A DNA stretch of 64,000 nucleotides from Holdemania massiliensis AP2 (GCF_000327285.1 NZ_HE998570.1:86178-150177); one strand, 5' to 3'; shown: positions 26,329 to 35,066, counted from the first letter of the stretch. Numbers and translations: made by a program. The notes: generated by a model not told the origin, from the sequence alone.

Positions 26329-26380
26329 AAATGGAAAGATAGAATCGAAGGGCCATCGACTCTTTTATTTTCATGCTTAA

Positions 26381-26396
26381 GTTAGTTTAAACTAAC
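26381..26396. promoter_or_regulatory. Operator 2, perfect 16-bp palindrome
   Basis: GTTAGTTTAAACTAAC followed by AAAT, a perfect palindrome 68 bases downstream of operator 1, with the same arms and flanks (GCTTAA before, AAAT after). It lies 24 bases ahead of the first permease start. Two copies suggest cooperative repression. Confidence 0.7.
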
Positions 26397-26420
26397 AAAT
26401 ATTTAGGAAAGGAGAATGCT

Positions 26421-27425
26421 ATGCTTCTGCGAGTTAAAAGTACGCTGATCTTAACGGTGCTGCTGATGGTATGCGCAGCCGCTTCCTTATTTATCGGCGT
26501 TGTGGATTTCAGCGTGATGGACATATTCAGCGGGAATTGGGAAGCGTTTGAAATTCTGATGATTTCGCGTCTGCCGCGGCTGTTGGCGATTCTTTGTACG
26601 GGCATGGGCATGAGCGTTGCCGGATTGATTATGCAGCAGCTGTGCATGAACAAGTTTGTATCGCCGACGACCGGCGCGACAATTTCCTCGGCCCAGCTGG
26701 GAATCTTGTGCGCGTTGTTGTTTATGCCGGGATCAACCCTTTGGGTACGCGCCGGCTTTGCCTTCACGGCGGCGATCGCCGGAACGTGGATCTTCGTGGC
26801 ACTGATTCAGCGGATTCAATTTAAGGACGTTGTGATGGTACCGCTTGTCGGGATCATGTTCGGCAATGTGATCGGCGGCATTACGAATTATCTGGCCTAT
26901 AAATATGAAATGACACAGGCGTTGTCCTCGTGGCTGGTCGGTCATTTCTCACTGGTGATGAAAGGCCGCTATGAACTGGTCATGCTGGTGGTGCCGCTGA
27001 TCGCTGCCGCTTTTATCTTTGCCAATCATTTCAATATCGTGGGCATGGGCAAGGACTTTTCAAAGAATCTTGGCGTTTCTTACAATGCCGTTTTGTTTCT
27101 GGGACTAACGATCGCGGCCATGATTACCGCCAGTGTCGTCGTTATCGCCGGCAGTATTTCCTACATCGGTTTGATCGTTCCCAATTTGGTCACGATGTTT
27201 AAGGGCGATAAACTTCGCGGGACGCTGACGGATACAGCACTGTTCGGCGCGCTGTTCGTCCTGATTTCTGACATGATCGGCCGGGTTGTAATCGCTCCGT
27301 ATGAACTGCCGATTGAGCTGATTGTGGGCGTTCTGGGCAGTCTGATCTTTCTTATCCTGTTATGGATGCGGCTTAACGGCAAGGGACGATTCATCAAAAA
27401 AGCGGAAGGAGGGTGCAAGGGATGA
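26421..27425 (+). CDS. Iron-siderophore ABC transporter permease (FecCD family)
   Basis: 334 residues with about nine to ten membrane helices. Family segments include SRLPRLLAILCTGMGMSVAG near residue 50 and the coupling region GSISYIGLIVPNL. Preceded by AAAGGAGAATGCT. First gene of a four-gene operon in the order permease, permease, ATPase, binding protein, the same order as Bacillus yclNOPQ (petrobactin uptake) and the ceu/fat systems. Two metal-repressor-like operators lie upstream. The siderophore cannot be determined. Confidence 0.92.
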   Translation: MLLRVKSTLILTVLLMVCAAASLFIGVVDFSVMDIFSGNWEAFEILMISRLPRLLAILCTGMGMSVAGLIMQQLCMNKFVSPTTGATISSAQLGILCALLFMPGSTLWVRAGFAFTAAIAGTWIFVALIQRIQFKDVVMVPLVGIMFGNVIGGITNYLAYKYEMTQALSSWLVGHFSLVMKGRYELVMLVVPLIAAAFIFANHFNIVGMGKDFSKNLGVSYNAVLFLGLTIAAMITASVVVIAGSISYIGLIVPNLVTMFKGDKLRGTLTDTALFGALFVLISDMIGRVVIAPYELPIELIVGVLGSLIFLILLWMRLNGKGRFIKKAEGGCKG

Positions 27426-28390
27426 AACAGCGCAGTTTACAGATCAAAGCCCTGATTTTAATCGGCCTGGCTGTGCTGGCGGTGATCGGCTATCTGACGA
27501 TCAACGTCAATCCGAAATATGCTGCCTATGCGATGGAGCTGCGCGTGCCGAAACTGTTGGTGATGCTTGTAACCGCCTTCTGCATCGGCGGTGCTTCGAT
27601 TGTCTTTCAGACTTTGATTCAGAACAAGATCGTCACGCCCTGCCTGTTGGGAATGAATTCCCTGTATGCGCTGATTCACACGGCGGTGGTGTTCTTTCTC
27701 GGCTCCAGCAGTCTGATCGCCCGGCATCCGCAGCTGTCGTTTGTCGTCGATCTGGTGATCATGGGCGGCGCGGCGATTCTGATCTATGGGACATTGTTTA
27801 AGAAAATGAAGCATCAGATTTTATATGTGCTGCTGGCAGGCACGGTCATGTCGACCTTTTTCTCCAGCATGCAGACAACGCTGACCCGGATCATGGATCC
27901 CAATGAATACGACGCCTTATTAGGCTCGTTAGTTGCCAGCTTTTCCAACGTCAATTCCAGTCTGCTTTTGATTTCCACAGTGCTGATCACAGGCATCCTT
28001 GTCGTTCTGCGGCGGGAACTGAAGCTGCTCGATGTGCTGGCGCTGGGGAAAAATCAGGCAGTCAATCTGGGCGTTGACGTGGACAAAACTAACCGCCGGC
28101 TGCTTTTGGGCGTGACGATTCTGATCGCAATTGCGACGGCATTGGTTGGGCCGATTTCATTTCTGGGACTGATCATCGCCAATCTGTCGCGGCAGCTGTT
28201 TCAGACCTACCGCCACAGCTGGCTGATTTTCGGTTCGGCACTGCTGGGCATGATTGTCCTGGTCGGCGGTCAGCTGGCGGTGGAACACCTGTTTGCTTAC
28301 AGCATACCGATCAGCGTATTGATTACGATTGGCGGCGGTTTCTATTTTTTGGTTCTGTTATTAGGCAAAGGGAGGCAGCAGGTATGGTAA
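27422..28390 (+). CDS. Iron-siderophore ABC transporter permease, second subunit
   Basis: 322 residues. The start is ATG 27422, overlapping the previous stop as ATGA; GGAGGG lies 8 bases ahead. An in-frame GTG at 27413 would fall in the ribosome site. It is a FecCD permease with LRVPKLLVMLVTAFCIGGAS near the N-terminus and GPISFLGLIIANLSRQLF as coupling region. It forms a heterodimer with the preceding permease. Overlaps the ATPase gene by 7 bases. Confidence 0.92.
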   Translation: MKQRSLQIKALILIGLAVLAVIGYLTINVNPKYAAYAMELRVPKLLVMLVTAFCIGGASIVFQTLIQNKIVTPCLLGMNSLYALIHTAVVFFLGSSSLIARHPQLSFVVDLVIMGGAAILIYGTLFKKMKHQILYVLLAGTVMSTFFSSMQTTLTRIMDPNEYDALLGSLVASFSNVNSSLLLISTVLITGILVVLRRELKLLDVLALGKNQAVNLGVDVDKTNRRLLLGVTILIAIATALVGPISFLGLIIANLSRQLFQTYRHSWLIFGSALLGMIVLVGGQLAVEHLFAYSIPISVLITIGGGFYFLVLLLGKGRQQVW

Positions 28391-29136
28391 TTCAGCATCT
28401 GACAAAACAATATGGCAGAAAACGAGTTGTTGATGAGGTGAGCTTTGAGATTCCGCAAGGTCAGGTATTGTCGCTGATCGGTCCTAACGGGGCAGGAAAA
28501 TCGACCGTTATGGGCATGATTTCAAGACTGGTCGCCAAAGATGCCGGTTTAATTCACTTTGAAGGTCAGGATCTGACAAAATGGAACAGCCGTGAATTAT
28601 CGAAGCGGCTGGCGATCCTCACCCAGTCCAACAATATCCAAATGAAACTGACGGTTCGGGAGCTGGTCAGCTTCGGCCGGTTTCCGTACTGTCAGGGCCG
28701 GCTGCAGCCGGAAGATCAGGAAAAAGTCGACCAAGCGCTGGCTTATATGGAGCTGGATGCGATTGCCGATCAGTTTATCGACGAATTGTCCGGCGGGCAG
28801 CGGCAGCGGGCGATGATCGCGATGGTGATCGCTCAGGATACCGATTATATCTTGTTGGATGAGCCCACCAACAACCTTGACATCTACCATGCCACCAAGA
28901 TGATGAAAATTGTCCGACGGCTGTGCGATGAATTAGGGAAAACGGTAATCCTCGTCCTGCATGAGATCAATTACGCCGCGTTTTACTCGGATTATATCTG
29001 CGCATTTGTCGAGGGCAGGGTAGCCCATTTCGGAACGGTGCAGGAAGTGATCACCAAGGAAAATTTATCAGAAATCTACGGCGTTGATTTTGAAATTCAA
29101 CAGGTCGAGGGCCGGCCGTTATCCATTTACTATTAA
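28384..29136 (+). CDS. Iron-siderophore ABC transporter ATPase
   Basis: 250 residues. Walker A is GPNGAGKST (about 36-44), the signature is LSGGQRQRAMIAMVIAQ, Walker B is YILLDEPTNNLD, and the switch His is in LVLHEIN. It belongs to the FepC/FhuC-like group. It provides energy for the two permeases ahead of it. The binding-protein gene follows after 125 bases. Confidence 0.94.
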   Translation: MVIQHLTKQYGRKRVVDEVSFEIPQGQVLSLIGPNGAGKSTVMGMISRLVAKDAGLIHFEGQDLTKWNSRELSKRLAILTQSNNIQMKLTVRELVSFGRFPYCQGRLQPEDQEKVDQALAYMELDAIADQFIDELSGGQRQRAMIAMVIAQDTDYILLDEPTNNLDIYHATKMMKIVRRLCDELGKTVILVLHEINYAAFYSDYICAFVEGRVAHFGTVQEVITKENLSEIYGVDFEIQQVEGRPLSIYY

Positions 29137-29261
29137 TCGATAAGAAGCGGACTTGTCAAAAAAACGGGGGATTATGCTTAAAAGTGGAATTGCGATGAAA
29201 CGCATCCAGCGGCAGGCGCATCCCTGCGATTCGAAATTAAAAACAAAAAGGAGCAGAAGAA

Positions 29262-30227
29262 ATGAAAAAAATAACAATATTCCTGTTGGCAGCCCTGCTG
29301 ACACTTACCGGCTGTGCATCAAAACCAGAAAAGGATGGCCAGCCTGAACAGAAGCCGAATGAAACGATGACGTTGACAACCCTGAACGGAAGTCAGGAAA
29401 TGATCTCCGTGGAAGTGCCGGTCGATCCGCAGCGGATTGCCGTGTTGGATATGGCGGTTTTGGATATGCTGGATAACTGGGGCTTGGGCGATCGCGTTGT
29501 CGGGATGCCGAAGTCATCCACGGTGGATTATTTAAAAGCTTATAATGAAAATGAAGCCATTGCCAATCTGGGAACCTTAAAGGAAGTGAATATGGAAGCG
29601 CTGATGGCCAGCGAGCCGGATGTGATTTTTATCAGCGGCCGGTTAAGCGCCCAATATGAAGCGTTGTCTAAAATTGCTCCGGTCGTGTATTTGAGCACGG
29701 ATGCTCAGCTGGGCGTCGTGGAAAGTGTAAAACAGAATGCCATGAAAGTCGCATCCTTGTTTAAGATGGAAGAAAAAGCGGCTGAACAGCTGCAGCATTT
29801 TGACAGCCGGGTCGAAGCTCTGCGCCAGGCAGCCCAAGGCAAAACCGCGGTGATCGGCATGGTCACCAGCAGCAACTTTAATACTCTGGGCAATGGCAGC
29901 CGCTGTTCGCTGATCGGCAATGAAATTGGTTTTACCAATTTGGCGGACGACGTGGATTCAACGCACGGCAATGAGTCTTCCATGGAGCTGCTGGTCAAGC
30001 TGAATCCGGAATACATTTTCGTGCTGGATCGGGATTCTGCGATTAACACCGAAGGGGCAAAGCTGGCTCAGGAAGTTATGAATAACGAGCTGACCGCCAA
30101 GACGCTGGCAGCGCAGCAGGGACATATTGTTTACCTGACGCCGACGGTTTGGTATCTGGCAGAAGGCGGGATTACCGCGCTGGATGTGATGCTTCAGGAT
30201 TTGGAAGCAGTTTTACTGAGCGAGTAA
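29262..30227 (+). CDS. Iron-siderophore substrate-binding lipoprotein
   Basis: 321 residues. Lipobox LTGC (Cys18), then a periplasmic-binding-protein type III fold: QRIAVLDMAVLDMLDNWGLGDRVVGMPKS is split across the first lobe, EPDVIFISGR is typical, and a long helix joins to the second lobe (SRCSLIGNEIGF, LNPEYIFVLDRD). AAAAAGGAG precedes the start. It is most like CeuA/FatB/YclQ binders of catechol or carboxylate siderophores. It closes the operon and is followed by a strong terminator. Confidence 0.92.
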   Translation: MKKITIFLLAALLTLTGCASKPEKDGQPEQKPNETMTLTTLNGSQEMISVEVPVDPQRIAVLDMAVLDMLDNWGLGDRVVGMPKSSTVDYLKAYNENEAIANLGTLKEVNMEALMASEPDVIFISGRLSAQYEALSKIAPVVYLSTDAQLGVVESVKQNAMKVASLFKMEEKAAEQLQHFDSRVEALRQAAQGKTAVIGMVTSSNFNTLGNGSRCSLIGNEIGFTNLADDVDSTHGNESSMELLVKLNPEYIFVLDRDSAINTEGAKLAQEVMNNELTAKTLAAQQGHIVYLTPTVWYLAEGGITALDVMLQDLEAVLLSE

Positions 30228-30230
30228 AGG

Positions 30231-30276
30231 AAAAGGATGGGTTTCCACTGTTTTATGGAAATCCATCCTTTTCTCT
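30231..30276. terminator. Bidirectional terminator
   Basis: Seventeen-base stem (30231-30247 with 30256-30272, one G-U pair), A run on the left, TTTT on the right. It ends the siderophore operon and the convergent peptide-binding gene. Confidence 0.88.
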
Positions 30277-30288
30277 TATACGGAGAGA

Positions 30289-31917
30289 TTATTGCAAAGT
30301 GACATAACCGTAGAATGGCGTTGTTCCCTTCTTTGTCGCATTCTGGATCTTTTCACTTTTGAGAATCGGCGTGTTGTAGCTGAACAGCGGAATAACGTAG
30401 GCCTGTTCTTCAACAAGATATTCTTCCACCGCATGCAGAGCTTCCATATATTCGGTGTGATCGATCAGTGCCGCGGCCTCAGCAACCATTTTGTCATAAG
30501 CCGGATCATCCACGGCCGCCACCACCTGCTGGCCGGTTGTCCACAAGGTCAGAAACTGCGACGGATCATCACTGGCTGTGTAGCCGTAACGGGAAAGTTC
30601 AAAATCACCATTATCAATCTGATTATAGAAGACGCCCGATTCTACCACTTCCAATTCACAGTCGATCCCGATATTTTTCCACATCGCTTCGAGAATCTGA
30701 GCAACATCGGAATGGATAAAGGAAGAAGAATACTTATATTTGATTTTCAGCGGGTGAGTTTCATCATAGCCGGCTTCCTTTAACAAGGCTTTCGCTTGTT
30801 CTGGATCATAGGCCTGCATCGTTCCTTTCGCATCGGCTTCCTTCCGGAAATCCTGATCAATCCCATTCAGGCCGGCCGGAACATAGCCGCCCAGTGCCTG
30901 GTAGTATTGTTCCGGCCCCAAGGTTGAAGCCAGAGCCTGTTTGTCAATCGAGATCGCCAGCGCTTTGCGCACTTTTGCTTCTTTCAGTGCTTCCGGGGCA
31001 GTCGCTCCGGAATTGAGAGCAATGAAATAAGAAGTAGGTGAAGGGATATTCCAGACTTCGTTCTGATTTGGATAATTGACGCCGACATCGACAGGAACAT
31101 TCAGCGCCACATCAATTTCACCGTTTTTATATGCCAATGACTGAGCATCGCTGTCAGGCATGACGAGGAAGGTGATTTGATCCAGCGTGATTTCGTCAGC
31201 TTTGTAATAGCTGTCATTTTTGACGATCACCGCTTTTTCATTTTCGTTGCATTCGGCCAGCTGATAGGCTCCAATGCTTGGATAACCTGGCTTTAATGCC
31301 CAAGTTGAATCATGCGCATCCGCAAAGTCAGCTCTGAGCGGCGCCCAGACATTGCCGGTTAACAGATTGACAAAGAAAGCACACGGTTGTTTTAAATTCA
31401 GTACCAGCGTGGAATCATCCGGTGTTTCAACACCCTCAATTTCAATCGCGGAGGCATCCAGATTGGTGTTGGAAGCAATCTCTTCCGCGCCTTTGAGATA
31501 GGTTGTCAGATTGTAGATCGCCCAGGAATTATCTGCCCCATAAGTCAGATTTCGTAAAATCGCGTATTTGAAATCCTGGGAGGTCAGGGCCTGACCATCG
31601 CTCCAGGTCAGACCTTCCTTTAATGTTACGGTGTAGGTCAGTCCATCTTCACTGACGGTGTAATCCTCAGCCAGCTCCGGAATGACGGTGCCATTTTCAT
31701 CCTTAGTCATCAGGCTGGAAACGGTATGAGCTAAAATGTAATTGTTGACAGTTTCTGTATTGTAGCCGGGATCCAGCGTGGTGATCTGGCTGCCGACGGC
31801 AACGGTAATGGCGTTCTGTGCTGTTTGCGGGGTTGGCGAAGAGGCGGAAGGGTTAGAAGAGCAGGCAGTGCTTAGCATTAATAAGCCTGCGCAGAGAAGT
31901 AAATTGATTTTTTTCAT
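30289..31917 (-). CDS. Peptide-binding lipoprotein of ABC transporter (OppA family)
   Basis: 542 residues from ATG 31917, with AAAGG upstream; ATG 31923 is the alternative. The lipobox is STAC (Cys19). The family-5 binding fold is clear: LDPGYNTETVNNYILAHTVS, then SEDGLTYTVTLKEGLTWSDG, and ILRNLTYG. The frame stays open to 32013, but the upstream part lacks a ribosome site. No permease or ATPase genes are adjacent, so it must use a transporter encoded elsewhere. Expression is under the T-box leader at 32071-32306, which links uptake to the charging of one tRNA. Confidence 0.9.
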   Translation of the reverse strand: MKKINLLLCAGLLMLSTACSSNPSASSPTPQTAQNAITVAVGSQITTLDPGYNTETVNNYILAHTVSSLMTKDENGTVIPELAEDYTVSEDGLTYTVTLKEGLTWSDGQALTSQDFKYAILRNLTYGADNSWAIYNLTTYLKGAEEIASNTNLDASAIEIEGVETPDDSTLVLNLKQPCAFFVNLLTGNVWAPLRADFADAHDSTWALKPGYPSIGAYQLAECNENEKAVIVKNDSYYKADEITLDQITFLVMPDSDAQSLAYKNGEIDVALNVPVDVGVNYPNQNEVWNIPSPTSYFIALNSGATAPEALKEAKVRKALAISIDKQALASTLGPEQYYQALGGYVPAGLNGIDQDFRKEADAKGTMQAYDPEQAKALLKEAGYDETHPLKIKYKYSSSFIHSDVAQILEAMWKNIGIDCELEVVESGVFYNQIDNGDFELSRYGYTASDDPSQFLTLWTTGQQVVAAVDDPAYDKMVAEAAALIDHTEYMEALHAVEEYLVEEQAYVIPLFSYNTPILKSEKIQNATKKGTTPFYGYVTLQ

Positions 31918-32038
31918 ATTCATTTTCCTTTCTTGAGTTTGAAGCTTCTGGATTAAACAAGCATCGTCGGTAACGCTTCTCGGGATGATGGGTCGGGCGA
32001 TTTCGGTTGTCAACTTGAAACTGTACGATCTGGATCAT
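31853..32038 (-). CDS. Possible leader ORF between T-box and peptide-binding gene
   Basis: A 61-codon frame starts at ATG 32038, seven bases after AAAGGAG, the best ribosome site in this leader. It begins just after the T-box terminator and overlaps the first codons of the peptide-binding gene in another frame. The product (MIQIVQFQVDNRNRPTHHP, then KRYRRC) is basic, and I do not recognise it. Translation through it could control access to the start at 31917. It may also be a chance frame. Confidence 0.35.
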   Translation of the reverse strand: MIQIVQFQVDNRNRPTHHPEKRYRRCLFNPEASNSRKENEYEKNQFTSLRRLINAKHCLLF

Positions 32039-32070
32039 CCTCTCACTCCTTTCCAGAACCCATTAGGGAA

Positions 32071-32306
32071 AATAAAAATCGTCCCCAGCCTAAGCTAGAG
32101 ACGATGGATTCGCGGTGCCACTCTAATTGCCGGTCTGTTCCGGCCTCCTCAGATCCTTAACGCGGATAATCGGACTTTCCTACAGATTTCAGAAAGCCAT
32201 CTCCCAGATGCGTTTTCATCAGAATCAGTACCGCTGACCTTCCACTCTGTATCAGCTCGCTGGGGTTTTGTTCTGACTACTTTTTCTGTTCCTCGATGTT
32301 TTGTTG
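32071..32306 (-). promoter_or_regulatory. T-box riboswitch upstream of peptide-binding gene
   Basis: The minus strand carries the T-box motif AGAGTGGCACCGCG (about 32111-32124) and a terminator hairpin (GACGAT/ATCGTC arms 32100-32105 and 32078-32083) with a following T run. The stem I specifier loop has AGUA on the 5' side and GAAAACGCAU on the 3' side. By the usual GAA-N spacing the specifier would be ACG (Thr, 32211-32213); one register further it would be GCA (Ala). I cannot choose between them. Confidence 0.88.
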
Positions 32307-32311
32307 TTCTT

Positions 32312-32340
32312 AGTGTATGCGAAGGATGAAAGAATGTCAA
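32312..32340 (-). promoter_or_regulatory. Promoter of T-box/peptide-binding transcript
   Basis: On the minus strand, TTGACA (32335-32340), 17-base spacer, TACACT (32312-32317). It is correctly placed to start the T-box leader near 32305. Confidence 0.8.
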
Positions 32341-32437
32341 CAAGTTTTTGAATAAATTTTCATTTTTTAAGAAAAAGTTTTCAGAGGATAAAACAAAAAA
32401 CTCCTTGTCTGGCAAACGGACAAAGAGTTCATTGAAT

Positions 32438-33508
32438 TTAGCGGCTGAGAGAAACCTCAATCACCGTATCATAATTTCTTCCCGCAACGATCTTTGCGGT
32501 CTTTTTTGTATTGTTATACACAACCGACCACTGCGTAGCGGTTTGTTTTCCAGTATCCTCACTGATCTTATCCTGACTGACAGCTTGGAGCAGATCCATG
32601 GACTCCATTTCGGATAAGATGCCATGATTCTGAGTCAGCGTGTTTTCAAGAATTTCATAGCGATCCTGACCTTTGCCGAAACCATAGACATCTTCGCTGA
32701 TCAAAAAATTGGTCAGATATTGTAATCCATCTGGTTCTTTGCGGATGACACGCAATTCATTGTCAATGTATTCAATAACCGCGCTGTTTCCCTGCGCGTC
32801 GGCCATCTGGAAATGATAAGAAGCGTTAGCAGAAGCGTGCATGTCCATATTTTCAAGCATCGCAATCGCTTCTTCAACATTGGCTGCTTTATCTAAGAGC
32901 CAGCGCATCGCCGAGGTCGTAGTCAGATCCAGCTTGTCCGTATTTTGCTGGGTGGGTTCATCTTTGATCAGTAAGACGCCGATTGAAAAGCCCATTTCAT
33001 TCATGCCATCCATCATGACATACGGAGCAGCCAGACTCATAATTCCCGATGCAAAATTATCCGGCAGTTTATCCGCGTCATAACCTAAAACGGAAATATT
33101 TGCGACAGACAGTGAAGCATAGCCGTTTTTCGGATTGGTTTTGACGATCATGCTCGGAACATAATTTAAGTCATAATTCCGGCCGAACAGCCAGTCCCCG
33201 TCCTCTGTTTTTGCTTGAAACGTACTGCAGCCGAAATCCGGAATGTTGAACTTCAAAGGAAGTCCTTTTAAGAGATTTCCGACAACGAAGGAAACTAACT
33301 CAGAATCGCTGGAAGCTCCGCCCGATTGAACTAGTTTGTCCAAGCCGTAATCAGCTTGGTATTCAATCGAATACATCCCATAATCATCCACTTTTTTAAT
33401 CGAAGCGATGGTCTGAATTTCTTTGCCGAACATCAGTCCAAAAGCTGCGATCACGATGATCAGAACAGCCAGCAGGCCGAATAACAGGCGTTTGATTGTT
33501 TTTTTCAT
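32438..33508 (-). CDS. Membrane-anchored Ntn-type amide hydrolase (choloylglycine hydrolase-like)
   Basis: 356 residues from ATG 33508, with GGAGG upstream; the frame extends further without a ribosome site. An N-terminal transmembrane helix (about 8-27) is followed by about 65 residues, then GCSTFQAKTEDGDWLFGRNYDL. The Cys (Cys94) would be the N-terminal nucleophile after cleavage, as in linear-amide C-N hydrolases related to bile-salt hydrolase and penicillin V acylase. Further family features are NEMGFSIGVLL, a YIDNEL segment, and a C-terminal ATQWSVVYNN. Typical bile-salt hydrolases start directly with Cys2 in the cytosol. This one has a leader of 93 residues and faces outward, so it must mature by cleavage or act unprocessed. 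The substrate is unknown. Confidence 0.78.
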   Translation of the reverse strand: MKKTIKRLLFGLLAVLIIVIAAFGLMFGKEIQTIASIKKVDDYGMYSIEYQADYGLDKLVQSGGASSDSELVSFVVGNLLKGLPLKFNIPDFGCSTFQAKTEDGDWLFGRNYDLNYVPSMIVKTNPKNGYASLSVANISVLGYDADKLPDNFASGIMSLAAPYVMMDGMNEMGFSIGVLLIKDEPTQQNTDKLDLTTTSAMRWLLDKAANVEEAIAMLENMDMHASANASYHFQMADAQGNSAVIEYIDNELRVIRKEPDGLQYLTNFLISEDVYGFGKGQDRYEILENTLTQNHGILSEMESMDLLQAVSQDKISEDTGKQTATQWSVVYNNTKKTAKIVAGRNYDTVIEVSLSR

Positions 33509-33644
33509 AACTCCTCCAAATAATTTGATATACAAAACATTAAGCATTCTACCACCGATGCAGGAGGATTGCAAGTGTTTTGTAATACAAAGCATATCGG
33601 AGCGCTAACGCGAATACATCAATCTGTTGGAAGCCGGCACATTA

Positions 33645-33666
33645 AAAGGTCAGCAAGCTGACCTTT
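33645..33666 (-). terminator. Probable terminator
   Basis: Arms AAAGGTCAGC (33645-33654) and GCTGACCTTT (33657-33666) separated by two bases, so the real loop is larger. On the minus strand TTTTAATG follows. It ends the small lipoprotein gene. Confidence 0.5.
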
Positions 33667-33678
33667 CTGAAACAGAGT

Positions 33679-34035
33679 TTATTTTATTTTCTCAACCTTC
33701 ACGGTATTCAATTCGCTGTCCCCGGTAAGACTCAGTTCTCCGGTATAGGTAACCTGAACCTGATCCCCATCCTGAATCCCTTCCAGCGTTGTTCCTTCTT
33801 CTAAAGGGAAGACATAAGCATCCCGTCCGTCATCCAGGATAAACATCACATTTTTGATATCGCTGATCTTGCCGGTAATTCTTTTCTCTTCTCCATGAGT
33901 ATCCGAATTTATTGGCTCTGAAATTTCCGGCTTAGCGGAAGCTTCCGGAGCCGGGCTTGGTTTCTCTTCCTTTCCGCATCCGGCTGTACCGAGCAACAGT
34001 ACAGCTGTTAAAACGATCATCCATAATTTTTTCAT
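33679..34035 (-). CDS. Small lipoprotein of unknown function
   Basis: 118 residues. Lipobox TAGC (Cys20), then a disordered Pro/Glu/Ser linker (about 24-50) and a compact beta-rich domain (RITGKISDIKNVMFILDDGR, then GDQVQVTYTGEL) that could be an OB-like barrel. I do not recognise the family. A ribosome site AGGAGGA lies ahead of the start. It is monocistronic by appearance, between the pseudopilin and the amide hydrolase. Confidence 0.65.
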   Translation of the reverse strand: MKKLWMIVLTAVLLLGTAGCGKEEKPSPAPEASAKPEISEPINSDTHGEEKRITGKISDIKNVMFILDDGRDAYVFPLEEGTTLEGIQDGDQVQVTYTGELSLTGDSELNTVKVEKIK

Positions 34036-34137
34036 CTGAAATCCTCCTGCTCCCCATCTGGGGCTTACAGTAGATTAGAGAAAATCATCATGGAAAAAAT
34101 TGATATGCGGGAAGAATGTCATGGAGTTGTAAGAATT

Positions 34138-34929
34138 TTATTCAATATATTCAACAGGCTTCCAGCCATTATCATTCATTAATGTTTTTATTTTTTCCCA
34201 GCTTGAATTAGCGACAGAAATTCCTTTCTTACCGGTATACCATTTTTGGTCTTCTGGATTATAAATCATAGAAGTATACCAATTCCCAGTTTGGCTGTTT
34301 GAAGCAAATATAATAGAATTGGCTGAATCTAAACTACCATAAGCATCTTTATTATAACAGATTTGAATATAAAAAGGATCTTTGATGCCTGCTGCGGCAG
34401 TAATGCCTTTATCTAACTCCGGCCAACTTCCCCCATAGATTTCATCCCGCATAAAATCATAAATATGAGTATTATCCATAAATTTCCAGTTTATCAACTC
34501 TAGACGCTCCGATTCACTTAATTGACTTAAAAATTCATTGACTCCCATAACTGTATTTTGAATACCTAAGGGCGTCGTGTCTAAATTTCCTGAACTGATA
34601 CTTCCATGCTTGGAACAACGGATTAAAGTAATCAATCCTTTGATTTCAACAACACTCAATTTGCCCCCGGAAGAACATTGCGGAGTAGAAATAAAATATT
34701 CATCATCTTTGTTAGCCAATAAGTCAGTGATAGAAACGGGTTCCCCTTTGATTTCGTAGGCTTTAACCATTTCCATCACCTTTTGGCGTGTCTGCCGGCA
34801 CTGAACCTCGGCCGCCGTGGAAGTGAATCCGGTTAACCTTGGAACCAATATTAATAACAAAGCGACCAAGATCGCGATGACGACAATTAACTCAATTAAT
34901 GTGAATCCACGCTTCTTCTGTTTTCTCAT
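34138..34929 (-). CDS. Type IV pilin-like protein (prepilin-type N-terminus)
   Basis: 263 residues from ATG 34929; GAGG upstream supports this start over the longer frame to 34995. The prepilin peptidase motif is RGFTLIELIVVIAIL, cleaved after Gly10, with the Glu at mature position 5 and a long hydrophobic helix. The C-terminal domain contains three cysteines in VQCRQT, TPQCSSG and IRCSKHGS, which could bind metal or form disulphides. No pilus ATPase, platform protein or prepilin peptidase gene is nearby, so it is an orphan. Low GC compared with neighbours may indicate transfer. Confidence 0.78.
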   Translation of the reverse strand: MRKQKKRGFTLIELIVVIAILVALLLILVPRLTGFTSTAAEVQCRQTRQKVMEMVKAYEIKGEPVSITDLLANKDDEYFISTPQCSSGGKLSVVEIKGLITLIRCSKHGSISSGNLDTTPLGIQNTVMGVNEFLSQLSESERLELINWKFMDNTHIYDFMRDEIYGGSWPELDKGITAAAGIKDPFYIQICYNKDAYGSLDSANSIIFASNSQTGNWYTSMIYNPEDQKWYTGKKGISVANSSWEKIKTLMNDNGWKPVEYIE

Positions 34930-35031
34930 AATTATAACCTCGCCTCTGTAATAACCATTATAGCATGCTTTATCAGCGAAGAGATAGTGAAACAAACGTA
35001 AGAAAAAAGCAGAAAAGGCAAAGAATAAGGC

Positions 35032-35060
35032 TTTACATCGGCGATTTCTGCTACTATAAT
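35032..35060 (+). promoter_or_regulatory. Promoter of T-box metG transcript
   Basis: TTTACA (35032-35037), 17-base spacer, TATAAT (35055-35060). Confidence 0.82.
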
Positions 35061-35066
35061 TAAGGA

